A stretch of DNA of 34,922 nt, from positions 1 to 34,922 of the forward strand of contig JALWMP010000157.1 of the NCBI GenBank assembly GCA_026996165.1, in the 5' to 3' direction. The position numbers and the translations under genes are program-made. Source of the stretch: Campylobacteraceae bacterium (GTDB lineage Bacteria > Campylobacterota > Campylobacteria > Campylobacterales > Sulfurovaceae). Positions 1-7,168 of the stretch are shown in pieces (position 1 is the stretch's first letter; each line of letters starts with the position of its first letter). A model generated the notes under the pieces. It searched no databases, was not told the origin of the DNA, and was given only the letters and a program-made list of their open reading frames with translations.

Positions 1-906
1 CTTCATAACTTTGATGAGATAGAGCGAAAAGGGCTAAAGATAGGTGACAGTGTTATCTTAATTCGCTCTGGAGATGTAATTCCAAAGATTACTAAAGTGT
101 TGACCGATAGACGTGATGGAAGCGAAAAAGATATAGTTCGTCCAACCTCTTGTCCTGCTTGTGGTTCAGAGGTATTAGATGAGGGAACACTTATTAAGTG
201 CCAAAATATGGACTGTCCTGCAAGAGTTGTTAACTCTATTATTCACTTTGCTAAAAAGGGAAGTATGAATATAGATGGGCTTGGTTCTAAGATTGTTGAG
301 CTATTGGTCAAAGAGGGTAAAATAAGAGATATTTTAGACTTATATAATTTAAAATATGAAGATTTAGAGGGGCTAGAGGGGTTTAAAGAGAAGAGAATTA
401 ACAAACTCTTAGATGCTATAGCCAAAACAAAAGGGACACCTTTAGCTAAACTTATTTCTGCTATGGGTATTGAGCATATTGGAGCTGTTGCAGGAAAGGC
501 TATTGCTTTAGAGTTTGGTTTGGGTGTAGTAGATGTGACAGAGGAGCAACTAGAAGCCATAGATGGCATTGGTGTAGAGATGGCTCGTTCGTTTGTTGAG
601 TTTATGCGAGTTAACCGTGAGTTTGTTTTGAAGCTGTTCGATAAAATCGAACCTACGGTTGAGGAGAGAGTTGAGGCAAAGGAGAATCCTTTTAAAGGTA
701 AAACAGTAGTTCTTACAGGGACTATGTCTGTTAGTCGAGGCGTAGTAAAAGAGATGTTAGAAAAACTAGGGGCAAAAGTGAGTGGGTCTGTTTCTAAAAA
801 GACAAATTTTTTGATTTATGGTGAAGATGCAGGGTCGAAGTATGATAAAGCTGTAAAGTTAGGAGTTACAACCTTATCAGAAGATGAGATGAGAGAGTTG
901 ATTTAA
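1..906 (+). CDS. ligA: NAD-dependent DNA ligase LigA, C-terminal part (5' end outside window)
   Basis: The reading frame is open from base 1, so the GTG at 97 in the ORF track is an internal codon; the upstream codons read LHNFDEIERKGLKIGD, the typical LigA OB-fold. What remains (301 residues of a family usually near 650) covers the OB-fold end, a four-cysteine zinc finger (CPACG ... CQNMDC), the helix-hairpin-helix region (GLEGFKEK, IDGIGVEMA) and a C-terminal BRCT domain starting at FKGKTVVLTGTM. The adenylation domain with the catalytic lysine lies to the left of the window. LigA seals nicks in duplex DNA using NAD+ during replication and repair. The family call is secure. Confidence 0.97.
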   Translation, partial: LHNFDEIERKGLKIGDSVILIRSGDVIPKITKVLTDRRDGSEKDIVRPTSCPACGSEVLDEGTLIKCQNMDCPARVVNSIIHFAKKGSMNIDGLGSKIVELLVKEGKIRDILDLYNLKYEDLEGLEGFKEKRINKLLDAIAKTKGTPLAKLISAMGIEHIGAVAGKAIALEFGLGVVDVTEEQLEAIDGIGVEMARSFVEFMRVNREFVLKLFDKIEPTVEERVEAKENPFKGKTVVLTGTMSVSRGVVKEMLEKLGAKVSGSVSKKTNFLIYGEDAGSKYDKAVKLGVTTLSEDEMRELI

Positions 907-1052
907 AATAGTGATAGATATATCAACTCTCTTCCGTTATTGCTAATTTTGATTTTTGGGTTATGAGATTTTAGAAAATTTGCAAACTCTTTGGCAGTTA
1001 AGTATCCAAAACTTTGTGCAATCTCTATAATCTTTCTATCTTTATAGTTCAT
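903..1052 (-). CDS. small hypothetical protein, 49 aa
   Basis: This ORF is absent from the supplied track. It begins with ATG at 1052 behind a GGAGAGA ribosome-binding site (an in-frame ATG also lies at 1064) and ends with TAA at 905-903, overlapping the ligA stop by four bases in convergent orientation. The product starts MNYKDRKIIEIAQSFGYLTA and continues with a KEFANFLKSH segment. It is lysine-rich and predicted mostly helical, with no signal peptide or membrane segment. The helical 'GYLTAKEFANFL' pattern resembles part of a small helix-turn-helix protein, but I do not recognise a family. The good SD and the coding-like composition argue for a real gene. Confidence 0.4.
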   Translation of the reverse strand: MNYKDRKIIEIAQSFGYLTAKEFANFLKSHNPKIKISNNGRELIYLSLF

Positions 1053-1142
1053 TTCTCTCTCCATGTTGAATTAGTATTGTTTTTATGGAGATAATTTTAA
1101 TAAATAATTGAAGAAAAAACCTTAACTTTTAAAAAAAAGTGA

Positions 1143-1174
1143 TATTTTAAAAGAAAAAGATTTTTTTTAAAATA
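1143..1174 (-). terminator. AT-only stem-loop downstream of the ODP operon
   Basis: On the minus strand a TATTTTAAAA arm and a TTTTAAAATA arm flank a 12-base loop. TCAC and a run of eight T follow. It sits about 45 bases beyond the stop of the last operon gene and is a weak, AT-only candidate terminator. Confidence 0.3.
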
Positions 1175-1219
1175 GTAACTGTTTTAATCTATTTTAAGCT
1201 AATAATTTTTTAATAATAA

Positions 1220-2047
1220 TTAATTTTTTATTTCATTTTTACCTTTAACAATAAAGCTCAACTCCTCATCGCTAATATCTCTTAAATAATCTATACCACA
1301 CTTTAAATCTTTAAGATATTCAAAAGCCTTGTAGACATTTTCTTGAGTAATAATACTTCCATGTTGAGGCATAATATTTGTTACCTCCCTATCTTTAAAA
1401 TTGATTAAAAAATTTCTATTAGCTTTATTTGCAGCAATGTAACCTTTGTGAAAAAAGTCCATATCCTCTTTATGTTTATCGAAATCATCTTCAAGTATAA
1501 GCTTCCACTCTAGGCTAATAGCTGCCCAAATATCTCCAGAGAAGAGGGTTTTTGTATGACGATTATAAATAGTTACAGCTCCAGGTGCATGCATAAATGG
1601 AGATGGAATAAACTCTAATACTGCACCTGAATCAAGTGTTAAAGTAGGGTTTGTTTCTGTATTAAAATATCTATACTCTTTTCCATCTGGAATATAGTGT
1701 TGAATCAATACATTTGTATTTGGTGAGGTGATAATCTCTATGTCTGGATTTAACTCAAGCCAATCTACCATAGCAGAGGTAACATCAGGGTCTTGATGAT
1801 TAACAAATATTTTAGTAATATATCTTATTGGCATTACCTGTTTAATCCGTTTTAGTGTATTTTGAAACTCACTCCTGCTTCCACAATCTATAATTATCCC
1901 CTCTCTTTTATCTTTAATAAGATAGATATTGCTCTTAAACGCTTCAGAAGAGCTTGTTCCTACCCAATATATTTTATGATGACCCTTATCTATTAAAAGT
2001 ACAGCATCTTTATTAAAGTCATATTTTGTATTTATATCTTTGTTCAT
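1220..2047 (-). CDS. ODP-type di-iron metallo-beta-lactamase-fold sensor (distal copy)
   Basis: A 275-residue stand-alone metallo-beta-lactamase domain of the flavodiiron/ODP (oxygen-binding di-iron protein) group. The metal-site motifs are visible: NHQDPDVTSA (family HxExDH loop), SPFMHAPG, LFSGDIWAA with the bridging Asp, and MPQHGS with the last His. The C-terminal flavodoxin domain of true flavodiiron reductases is absent, so an enzyme of that kind would lack its FMN electron donor. A characterised ODP protein from Treponema senses oxygen or iron for chemotaxis; a sensory role here is inferred from its place beside a kinase and two receivers. It is the last operon gene and about 84% identical by eye to the copy upstream, with a short extra tail (VKGKNEIKN). 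Its SD is AAAGGAT. Confidence 0.85.
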   Translation of the reverse strand: MNKDINTKYDFNKDAVLLIDKGHHKIYWVGTSSSEAFKSNIYLIKDKREGIIIDCGSRSEFQNTLKRIKQVMPIRYITKIFVNHQDPDVTSAMVDWLELNPDIEIITSPNTNVLIQHYIPDGKEYRYFNTETNPTLTLDSGAVLEFIPSPFMHAPGAVTIYNRHTKTLFSGDIWAAISLEWKLILEDDFDKHKEDMDFFHKGYIAANKANRNFLINFKDREVTNIMPQHGSIITQENVYKAFEYLKDLKCGIDYLRDISDEELSFIVKGKNEIKN

Positions 2048-2055
2048 GAAGATTT

Positions 2056-2073
2056 ATCCTTTATATCTCTAAA
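2056..2073 (-). repeat. duplication fossil of the response-regulator 3' end between the ODP genes
   Basis: The 18 bases ATCCTTTATATCTCTAAA (plus strand) recur exactly at 2890-2907, where they encode FRDIKD near the C-terminus of the response regulator. At 2056-2073 they lie in the ODP-ODP spacer, also providing the AAAGGAT ribosome-binding site. Reading on gives TCTTCATGA, so even the ATGA start/stop overlap is preserved. The tandem duplication therefore carried the regulator's 3' end along with the ODP gene. Confidence 0.8.
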
Positions 2074-2077
2074 CTAT

Positions 2078-2881
2078 TTACTCAATAAAGCTCAACTCTT
2101 CATCACTAATATCTCTAAAGTAGTCTATACCACACTTTAAATTTTTAAGATAAGCAAAAGCTTTTTTAACATTTTCTTGAGTAATAATGCTTCCATGTTG
2201 AGGCATAATATTTGTAACTTCTCTCTCTTTAAAATTGATTAGAAAATTTCTAGCTGCTTTATTTGAAGCGATATATCCTTTATGAAAAAAGTCCATATGC
2301 TCTATATGTTCACTAAAATCATCTTCAAGTATGAGTTTCCACTCCAAACTAATAGCTGCCCAAATATCTCCAGAGAAGAGGGTTTTTGTATGTCGATTAT
2401 AGATAGATACTGAACCAGGAGAGTGCATAAATGGAGATGGAATAAACTCTAGTACAGCACCTGAATCGAGTGTTAATGTAGGGTTTCTCTCTGTATTAAC
2501 ATATCTATACTCTTTTCCATCACTCATATAGTGTTTAATCAAGGTATGTGTATTTGGTGAAGCTATAATCTCTATATTTGGATTTAACTCAAGCCAATCT
2601 ACCATGGCAGATGTAACATCAGGGTCTTGATGGTTTGCAAATACTTTAGTAACGTAAGAGAGGGGCATTACCTGTTTTATTCGTTTAACTGTCTCTTGAA
2701 ATTCGCCTTGACTTCCACAATCTATAATCATTCCCTCTCTTCTATCTTTTATAAGATAGATATTGCTTCTAAGTGCTTCGGTAGAGGTTGTTCCAACCCA
2801 ATATATTTTATGATGACCTTTGTCTATTAAAAGTACTGCATCTTTTGAAAGGTCATATTTTGTATTTATATCTTTATTCAT
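2078..2881 (-). CDS. ODP-type di-iron metallo-beta-lactamase-fold sensor (proximal copy)
   Basis: A 267-residue paralogue of the following gene, with the same motifs: NHQDPDVTSA, SPFMHSPG, LFSGDIWAA and MPQHGS. In both copies the position that is the second His of the flavodiiron HxExDH loop is Val, and the Glu is Asp, so metal coordination should differ from a flavodiiron reductase. There is no flavodoxin or receiver domain. The start ATG overlaps the stop of the upstream response regulator by four bases (ATGA), indicating translational coupling and possibly matched amounts of the two proteins. Differences between the paralogues cluster in surface segments (DFSEHIEHM versus DFDKHKEDM) and leave the metal loops unchanged. 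The fold call is firm; ligand and partner are inferred. Confidence 0.85.
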   Translation of the reverse strand: MNKDINTKYDLSKDAVLLIDKGHHKIYWVGTTSTEALRSNIYLIKDRREGMIIDCGSQGEFQETVKRIKQVMPLSYVTKVFANHQDPDVTSAMVDWLELNPNIEIIASPNTHTLIKHYMSDGKEYRYVNTERNPTLTLDSGAVLEFIPSPFMHSPGSVSIYNRHTKTLFSGDIWAAISLEWKLILEDDFSEHIEHMDFFHKGYIASNKAARNFLINFKEREVTNIMPQHGSIITQENVKKAFAYLKNLKCGIDYFRDISDEELSFIE

Positions 2882-3945
2882 GAGAATCTATCCTTTATAT
2901 CTCTAAATCGTTCAAAATTATCTGCAAATAGAGTCACTAGTGCAGGGTCAAATTTAATACCTCTTTCTCGTTTAATAATATCAAGAGCTTCCATAGAGGA
3001 GATAGTTTCAGGAGAGTAGATTCGAGAAGTAGTTAGCTCATCAAAATAGTTAACAATAGCAGCAATTCGTCCATAAAGAGGAATGCTTTCTCCTTTTATA
3101 CCATGAGGATAGCCACTTCCATCCCAATTCTCTTGATGTGTTAAGATAACCTCTTTTGCCATCTTTATTAAGGTAGTCTCCTCTAACTCTTCAAGAATAT
3201 CTAAGCCTAAGAGAGGATAGGCTTTAAATGCTTTTGAGTTTGGATTAGCTCTATCCTCTTTTGGAACACGAAGTAGACCAATATCGTAAATAGACATAGA
3301 GTAGTATAGGTTGTCAATCTCTTTAGAGTTTAGTCCATTGAGTTTTGCCATTACTTTAGCATACTCTCCAATTCTCTTTGAAGCGTAAGTATCACTACTA
3401 CCATTTTCATGAGAGTTTTCATGGGCAATATTGCCAAGCTTCTCTAAAAGCTTTTTTTGTGAACCTATGGCAATCTCTATAGCCTCTTTTAGATGAGATA
3501 GATTAGAGGAAGAGGAGGAGTCCTCCTCTTCTATTTCACTTAATAGTTCAGAGAACTTTTTAATACGTAGGTGGTTATAGACACGTAGTTTTAACTCTTC
3601 GGGATTAAAAGGTTTAGAGATAAAATCATCTGCACCTAGCTGATAAGTTTTTCTTTTCTCTTCCTCTTTTGAGGTAACAACAACTACAGGAATATCTCGA
3701 TACTCTGCATTAGATTTTAGATATTTTAATGTCTCAAACCCATTCATCTTTGGCATCATTAAATCAAGTAAAATCAAGTCTATAGCTTCAGTCTCTAAGA
3801 GTTTAAGAGCCTCCTCTCCATTATCAGCTTGTATTACATTTATTCTATCATACTCATCAAAAACTGCACTTGCTAACTCTTGATTAAACTCATCATCATC
3901 AACATTTAAGATAAGAGTATCTTCAAAATTTTTAAAATCTTTCAT
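2878..3945 (-). CDS. response regulator: receiver plus degenerate HD-GYP domain
   Basis: Residues 10-125 form an intact receiver: acidic NVDDDEF pocket, phospho-acceptor Asp61 in LLDLMMP, Thr91 and Lys111 in ISKPF. A Ser/Glu-rich linker follows (EEEDSSSSS, near 138-147). Residues about 165-345 match the HD-GYP c-di-GMP phosphodiesterase fold, with the C-terminal signature DGSGYP at 275-280, but metal ligands are lost. The HD motif reads YDIG (220-223), the HP.LG histidine is Tyr in AYPLLG, and the HH pair is HQ at 270-271. It is probably catalytically dead and acts by binding, perhaps to c-di-GMP or a GGDEF partner. It abuts the kinase gene with no gap and overlaps the ODP gene by four bases. 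Confidence 0.85.
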   Translation of the reverse strand: MKDFKNFEDTLILNVDDDEFNQELASAVFDEYDRINVIQADNGEEALKLLETEAIDLILLDLMMPKMNGFETLKYLKSNAEYRDIPVVVVTSKEEEKRKTYQLGADDFISKPFNPEELKLRVYNHLRIKKFSELLSEIEEEDSSSSSNLSHLKEAIEIAIGSQKKLLEKLGNIAHENSHENGSSDTYASKRIGEYAKVMAKLNGLNSKEIDNLYYSMSIYDIGLLRVPKEDRANPNSKAFKAYPLLGLDILEELEETTLIKMAKEVILTHQENWDGSGYPHGIKGESIPLYGRIAAIVNYFDELTTSRIYSPETISSMEALDIIKRERGIKFDPALVTLFADNFERFRDIKDRFS

Positions 3946-6012
3946 CTATGCCTCCTCTGTGACAGAGTCTAAAAGTAGAGATAGATGCTCCATTAATCTG
4001 TTTTTACCATCAACTATTGATATAAAGTCACCTTTTTCTGCCTTTTTTTGTAAATCTCCTGCTAAATTAGATAGCTCTTTAATTCCAATATTTGACAGGA
4101 CACCTTTAAGTGCATGGAAATCCTCTACTAACTCTTTAACATCTTTATTTTCAACACTCTTTTCAACTCTATCAAAATATGTTTTAATTGATGATAGTGC
4201 TTTCTGATACAGCTTATTTGCTACAGTATCGTTAAAGTTGTTTTTTAGATGATTTAGTGCTATATCTTTCATGCTATTGGCATCTGTTATGGATAACTCT
4301 TGCTTACTCTCTTCTTTCTCTTTAGATGTTTTCTCTTGTTCTGTAGTTATAAACTCATTGTTTAGTAGTTTAATAAGTTTATTTTCAATATCTTTTTTCT
4401 CTAAAGGCTTCTCAATAAAATCATTCATTCCTGACTCTTCTGCTGCTAGTTTGTCCTCTTTGTAGACATTTGCAGACATACAGATAATAGGAAGTTTTTT
4501 GTCAAACTCTCTAATTTTCTTTGTTGCTTCAAGTCCATTCATAACAGGCATACGCATATCCATTAAGACAGCATCATAGTTATTCTTTTTGACCTTTTCT
4601 ACAGCAATTAGACCATTTTCTGCTGTATCACAGTCTATAGAGAAGAAGTTGTTTAGCATCTCTTTTTCATACTCTCTATTTAGGTCAACATCTTCAACAA
4701 TTAAGATATTTAATCCAGAGTAGTCTACCTCTTTGTTAGACTCGAAGAACTCTTTTGAGTAGACCTCTTCAATCTGTTTAATAAAACGTTGGTGAGGAAT
4801 TGGCTTGTTAATCATCTTATCAAAATCAGAGAAGTTTTTATCGTTTTCTCTATCAACCACAGCAACTAACTTAATATCGGGATTAATTGCTCTTAGTGTT
4901 CCTGCAATATCCATGGTATGATTTTTGAAAATATCAGTATCAAAAATAGCCATATCATAAAAACGTCCTGAAGCTATCATCTGAACTAATGAAGCTGTAA
5001 TATCTCCATTTATAACATCATGATTTTGAAAATTAACTCCAAGATTTAAAAACTCTTTTGATACCTTCTCAACAAAAGTGTCTCTAGGGGAGAACATCAT
5101 AATGTTAGCACCCTTTAATGTCTTACCAATCTCTTTTTTGTTTGCTTTCTCAACAATAAAGGTTACTTCAAATCTACTACCCACACCTTTTTTAGAATCA
5201 ACTGTAATCTCTCCGTCCATAAGATGAGAAATCTCTTGTGAAATGTAGAGTCCCAGTCCTGTACCTTGGGTTTTGTCGGTTGATTGGAATGGATTAAAGA
5301 GTGTATCTGCAACTTCATCAGGAATACCGTCTCCTGTATCATCTACATTTGCAACTATCTTTACTTTGTTATTCTCTAGCTCTTCTATCTTTCTAACATA
5401 GAAACGGATTGAACCTTTTTTGGTAAACTTCGCAGCATTTGAAAGAAGATTAATAAAAATCTGTTTAATTCTCTTGTCATCAGCATTAATGGTATACTCA
5501 AGCATAGGAATATCTACAATAAAATCAACATCTTTTGCTACACGTGAGCGAATAAGATTTGCACAGTCATTTAAAATATCATCTAGTTCAACCTCTCTTG
5601 GAGAGATTTCAATTTTGTTGTCTCCAATTTTAGCAACATCAAGTAGGTCACTCACTAATGATAGTAGATGGTTTGAACTCTGAATCATACTATCCAAATA
5701 TCTCTTTTGTTTATTGTTTAGAGCTGTATCGTTAAGAAGCTCACCGTACCCTAAAATGGCTGTTAGTGGAGTTCTTAGTTCATGACTCACAGAGGCAATA
5801 AAACGTTTTTCATTGCTTAATGATGCCTCTAGTTCTGCATTTACTTCAGTTAAAAGGTGAGAGATAGTTAACTTATTCTCATTGGTAATTTTGTATTTTT
5901 TTTGTAATTGATGATACTTATTTTCAAATGAACGAATACGTTGAAGAGTAATCTCTTTATCTTTAAAATCTGGTGCTAACTCTATAGCTTTAGTTATATT
6001 TTCTACTAACAT
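3946..6012 (-). CDS. soluble hybrid sensor histidine kinase with pseudo-receiver, receiver and HPt
   Basis: The 688 residues are ordered as follows: a short N-terminal helix or coiled coil (1-65); HisKA with phospho-His77 in SVSHELRTP; an ATPase domain (NLLSNAAKF, DDTGDGI, GTGLGLYI, about 180-285); a degenerate receiver-like domain (about 300-415, FSPRD in place of the acidic pair); a full receiver (435-550, Asp485 in LMDMRMP, Lys535); and an HPt domain with His633 in FHALKG. There is no transmembrane, PAS or GAF segment, so the signal must come from a separate protein. The FIST gene one base upstream is the natural candidate. The HPt would pass phosphate to the two stand-alone receiver proteins of the operon. 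The architecture resembles BarA/TorS-type relays without their sensor part. Confidence 0.92.
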   Translation of the reverse strand: MLVENITKAIELAPDFKDKEITLQRIRSFENKYHQLQKKYKITNENKLTISHLLTEVNAELEASLSNEKRFIASVSHELRTPLTAILGYGELLNDTALNNKQKRYLDSMIQSSNHLLSLVSDLLDVAKIGDNKIEISPREVELDDILNDCANLIRSRVAKDVDFIVDIPMLEYTINADDKRIKQIFINLLSNAAKFTKKGSIRFYVRKIEELENNKVKIVANVDDTGDGIPDEVADTLFNPFQSTDKTQGTGLGLYISQEISHLMDGEITVDSKKGVGSRFEVTFIVEKANKKEIGKTLKGANIMMFSPRDTFVEKVSKEFLNLGVNFQNHDVINGDITASLVQMIASGRFYDMAIFDTDIFKNHTMDIAGTLRAINPDIKLVAVVDRENDKNFSDFDKMINKPIPHQRFIKQIEEVYSKEFFESNKEVDYSGLNILIVEDVDLNREYEKEMLNNFFSIDCDTAENGLIAVEKVKKNNYDAVLMDMRMPVMNGLEATKKIREFDKKLPIICMSANVYKEDKLAAEESGMNDFIEKPLEKKDIENKLIKLLNNEFITTEQEKTSKEKEESKQELSITDANSMKDIALNHLKNNFNDTVANKLYQKALSSIKTYFDRVEKSVENKDVKELVEDFHALKGVLSNIGIKELSNLAGDLQKKAEKGDFISIVDGKNRLMEHLSLLLDSVTEEA

Positions 6013-6013
6013 C

Positions 6014-7150
6014 TTATCTTCTCTCTCTTAATAGTGCAGTTACAAATGTCTCATTATGAAAAGCATTTCCTCCATTAGGAAATGCACCAATCTCTCCGTA
6101 AGCATAGAAGCCAATCAATGGGGTTTTAGTTACCTTGTAAATCGCTTCAATCTCTTCAATAGCATACTCTCCTAAAACCTGTTTTCGTGAACAACAAGGG
6201 AAGAGTAGTCCAATTTCTGGTTTAAAACCTTTATGTTTGCTCAAAACTTCATTAATACTCTTCTCAACATAAGGAATTATGGCTTTACCTCTTGCTGTAG
6301 AGAGTCTAACTCTTGACTTCTCTTCAACATGCCCTGCAAAAATCAATGCTCCAGTATCTTCTTGAATATCAAGAATTGCTCTGTAGACAATTTGACCATT
6401 TTTTAAACGAACCTCTAGGGGGTACTCTATCCCTGTTTGAGGCATATCGTCAGTGGTTACATTTAGATATTTTTTATAGAAATCAATAGCAGGTTTTTCA
6501 TCTATCTCATAAACAATGTTTTTGTCAGCTTTTGTTACAACTCTCTCTTGACCAAGACCTGTCCAACCAAATGCTCTAGTTCCTATAATATCTATCTTCT
6601 TTAAATCTAGTACAAGAACAATAATACCGTGAGAAGAGAAGTTCTCTTTTGAGAAGACAAAGGTATCTTTCAAAATCAAATCGTCTCCTGCTGCACCACC
6701 AAAAATATACTCTACTCCTGTAGATACAATACCTTGGCTATATCCATCATTGTCAAAGTCAAGTCCAGAGGTTACAGTAATAATAGCAGGATTAGCATAT
6801 TGCTCTTTTGCCCATGCTCCAACACGTTTACCTATCTCATAGTATCTATTGTCTTCTATTTGAAGAAGCCTTAAAGAGATTGCAGTAGTGTCAATGTCTA
6901 AAAGCATACAGACAATGGTCTCTTCTCTCTCCTTTGCTCCATGTTGTTCATCTGCAAAAATCTCTCCTACTGTAGTTGAGCCAAAAACCATAAATGGGTA
7001 GTTGTTAAGCTCTACCACTAATTTTCGGATATTATATCTAGGTGAAGTATAGATAAATGCTAAAGTTGGTTGAAACTCTTCTGTAATACTTCTGTTTATC
7101 TTATTTGTTAAGTCGCTTATTGAGTAAGCGTTTACGATAATACTTTTCAT
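6014..7150 (-). CDS. FIST-domain (FIST_N + FIST_C) sensory protein
   Basis: A 378-residue soluble protein made only of the two FIST halves. The N-terminal half contains SPRYNIRKLVVELNN and the glycine-rich FGSTTVGEIF. The C-terminal half ends in the family signature CCSRKQVLG ... IGFYAYGEIG ... FHNETFV. FIST domains are predicted ligand-binding sensors tied to two-component systems and cyclic-di-nucleotide enzymes. Some (NosP) bind haem and nitric oxide and control a co-transcribed hybrid kinase. The arrangement is the same here, with the kinase one base downstream, so this is the probable input module. Whether it binds haem, amino acids or something else cannot be read from the sequence. Confidence 0.88.
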   Translation of the reverse strand: MKSIIVNAYSISDLTNKINRSITEEFQPTLAFIYTSPRYNIRKLVVELNNYPFMVFGSTTVGEIFADEQHGAKEREETIVCMLLDIDTTAISLRLLQIEDNRYYEIGKRVGAWAKEQYANPAIITVTSGLDFDNDGYSQGIVSTGVEYIFGGAAGDDLILKDTFVFSKENFSSHGIIVLVLDLKKIDIIGTRAFGWTGLGQERVVTKADKNIVYEIDEKPAIDFYKKYLNVTTDDMPQTGIEYPLEVRLKNGQIVYRAILDIQEDTGALIFAGHVEEKSRVRLSTARGKAIIPYVEKSINEVLSKHKGFKPEIGLLFPCCSRKQVLGEYAIEEIEAIYKVTKTPLIGFYAYGEIGAFPNGGNAFHNETFVTALLRERR

Positions 7151-7168
7151 TATGTTATTACTCTCTTT

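Noticed and set aside
97-906. LigA starting at GTG 97
   Set aside because: The frame is open to base 1 and encodes typical LigA sequence, so this is a fragment with the 5' end outside the window.
1220-2881. ODP-like genes as glyoxalase II or beta-lactamase
   Set aside because: The HxHxDH loop of those enzymes is absent; HQDPD together with SGDIWAA and PQHG points to the flavodiiron/ODP branch.
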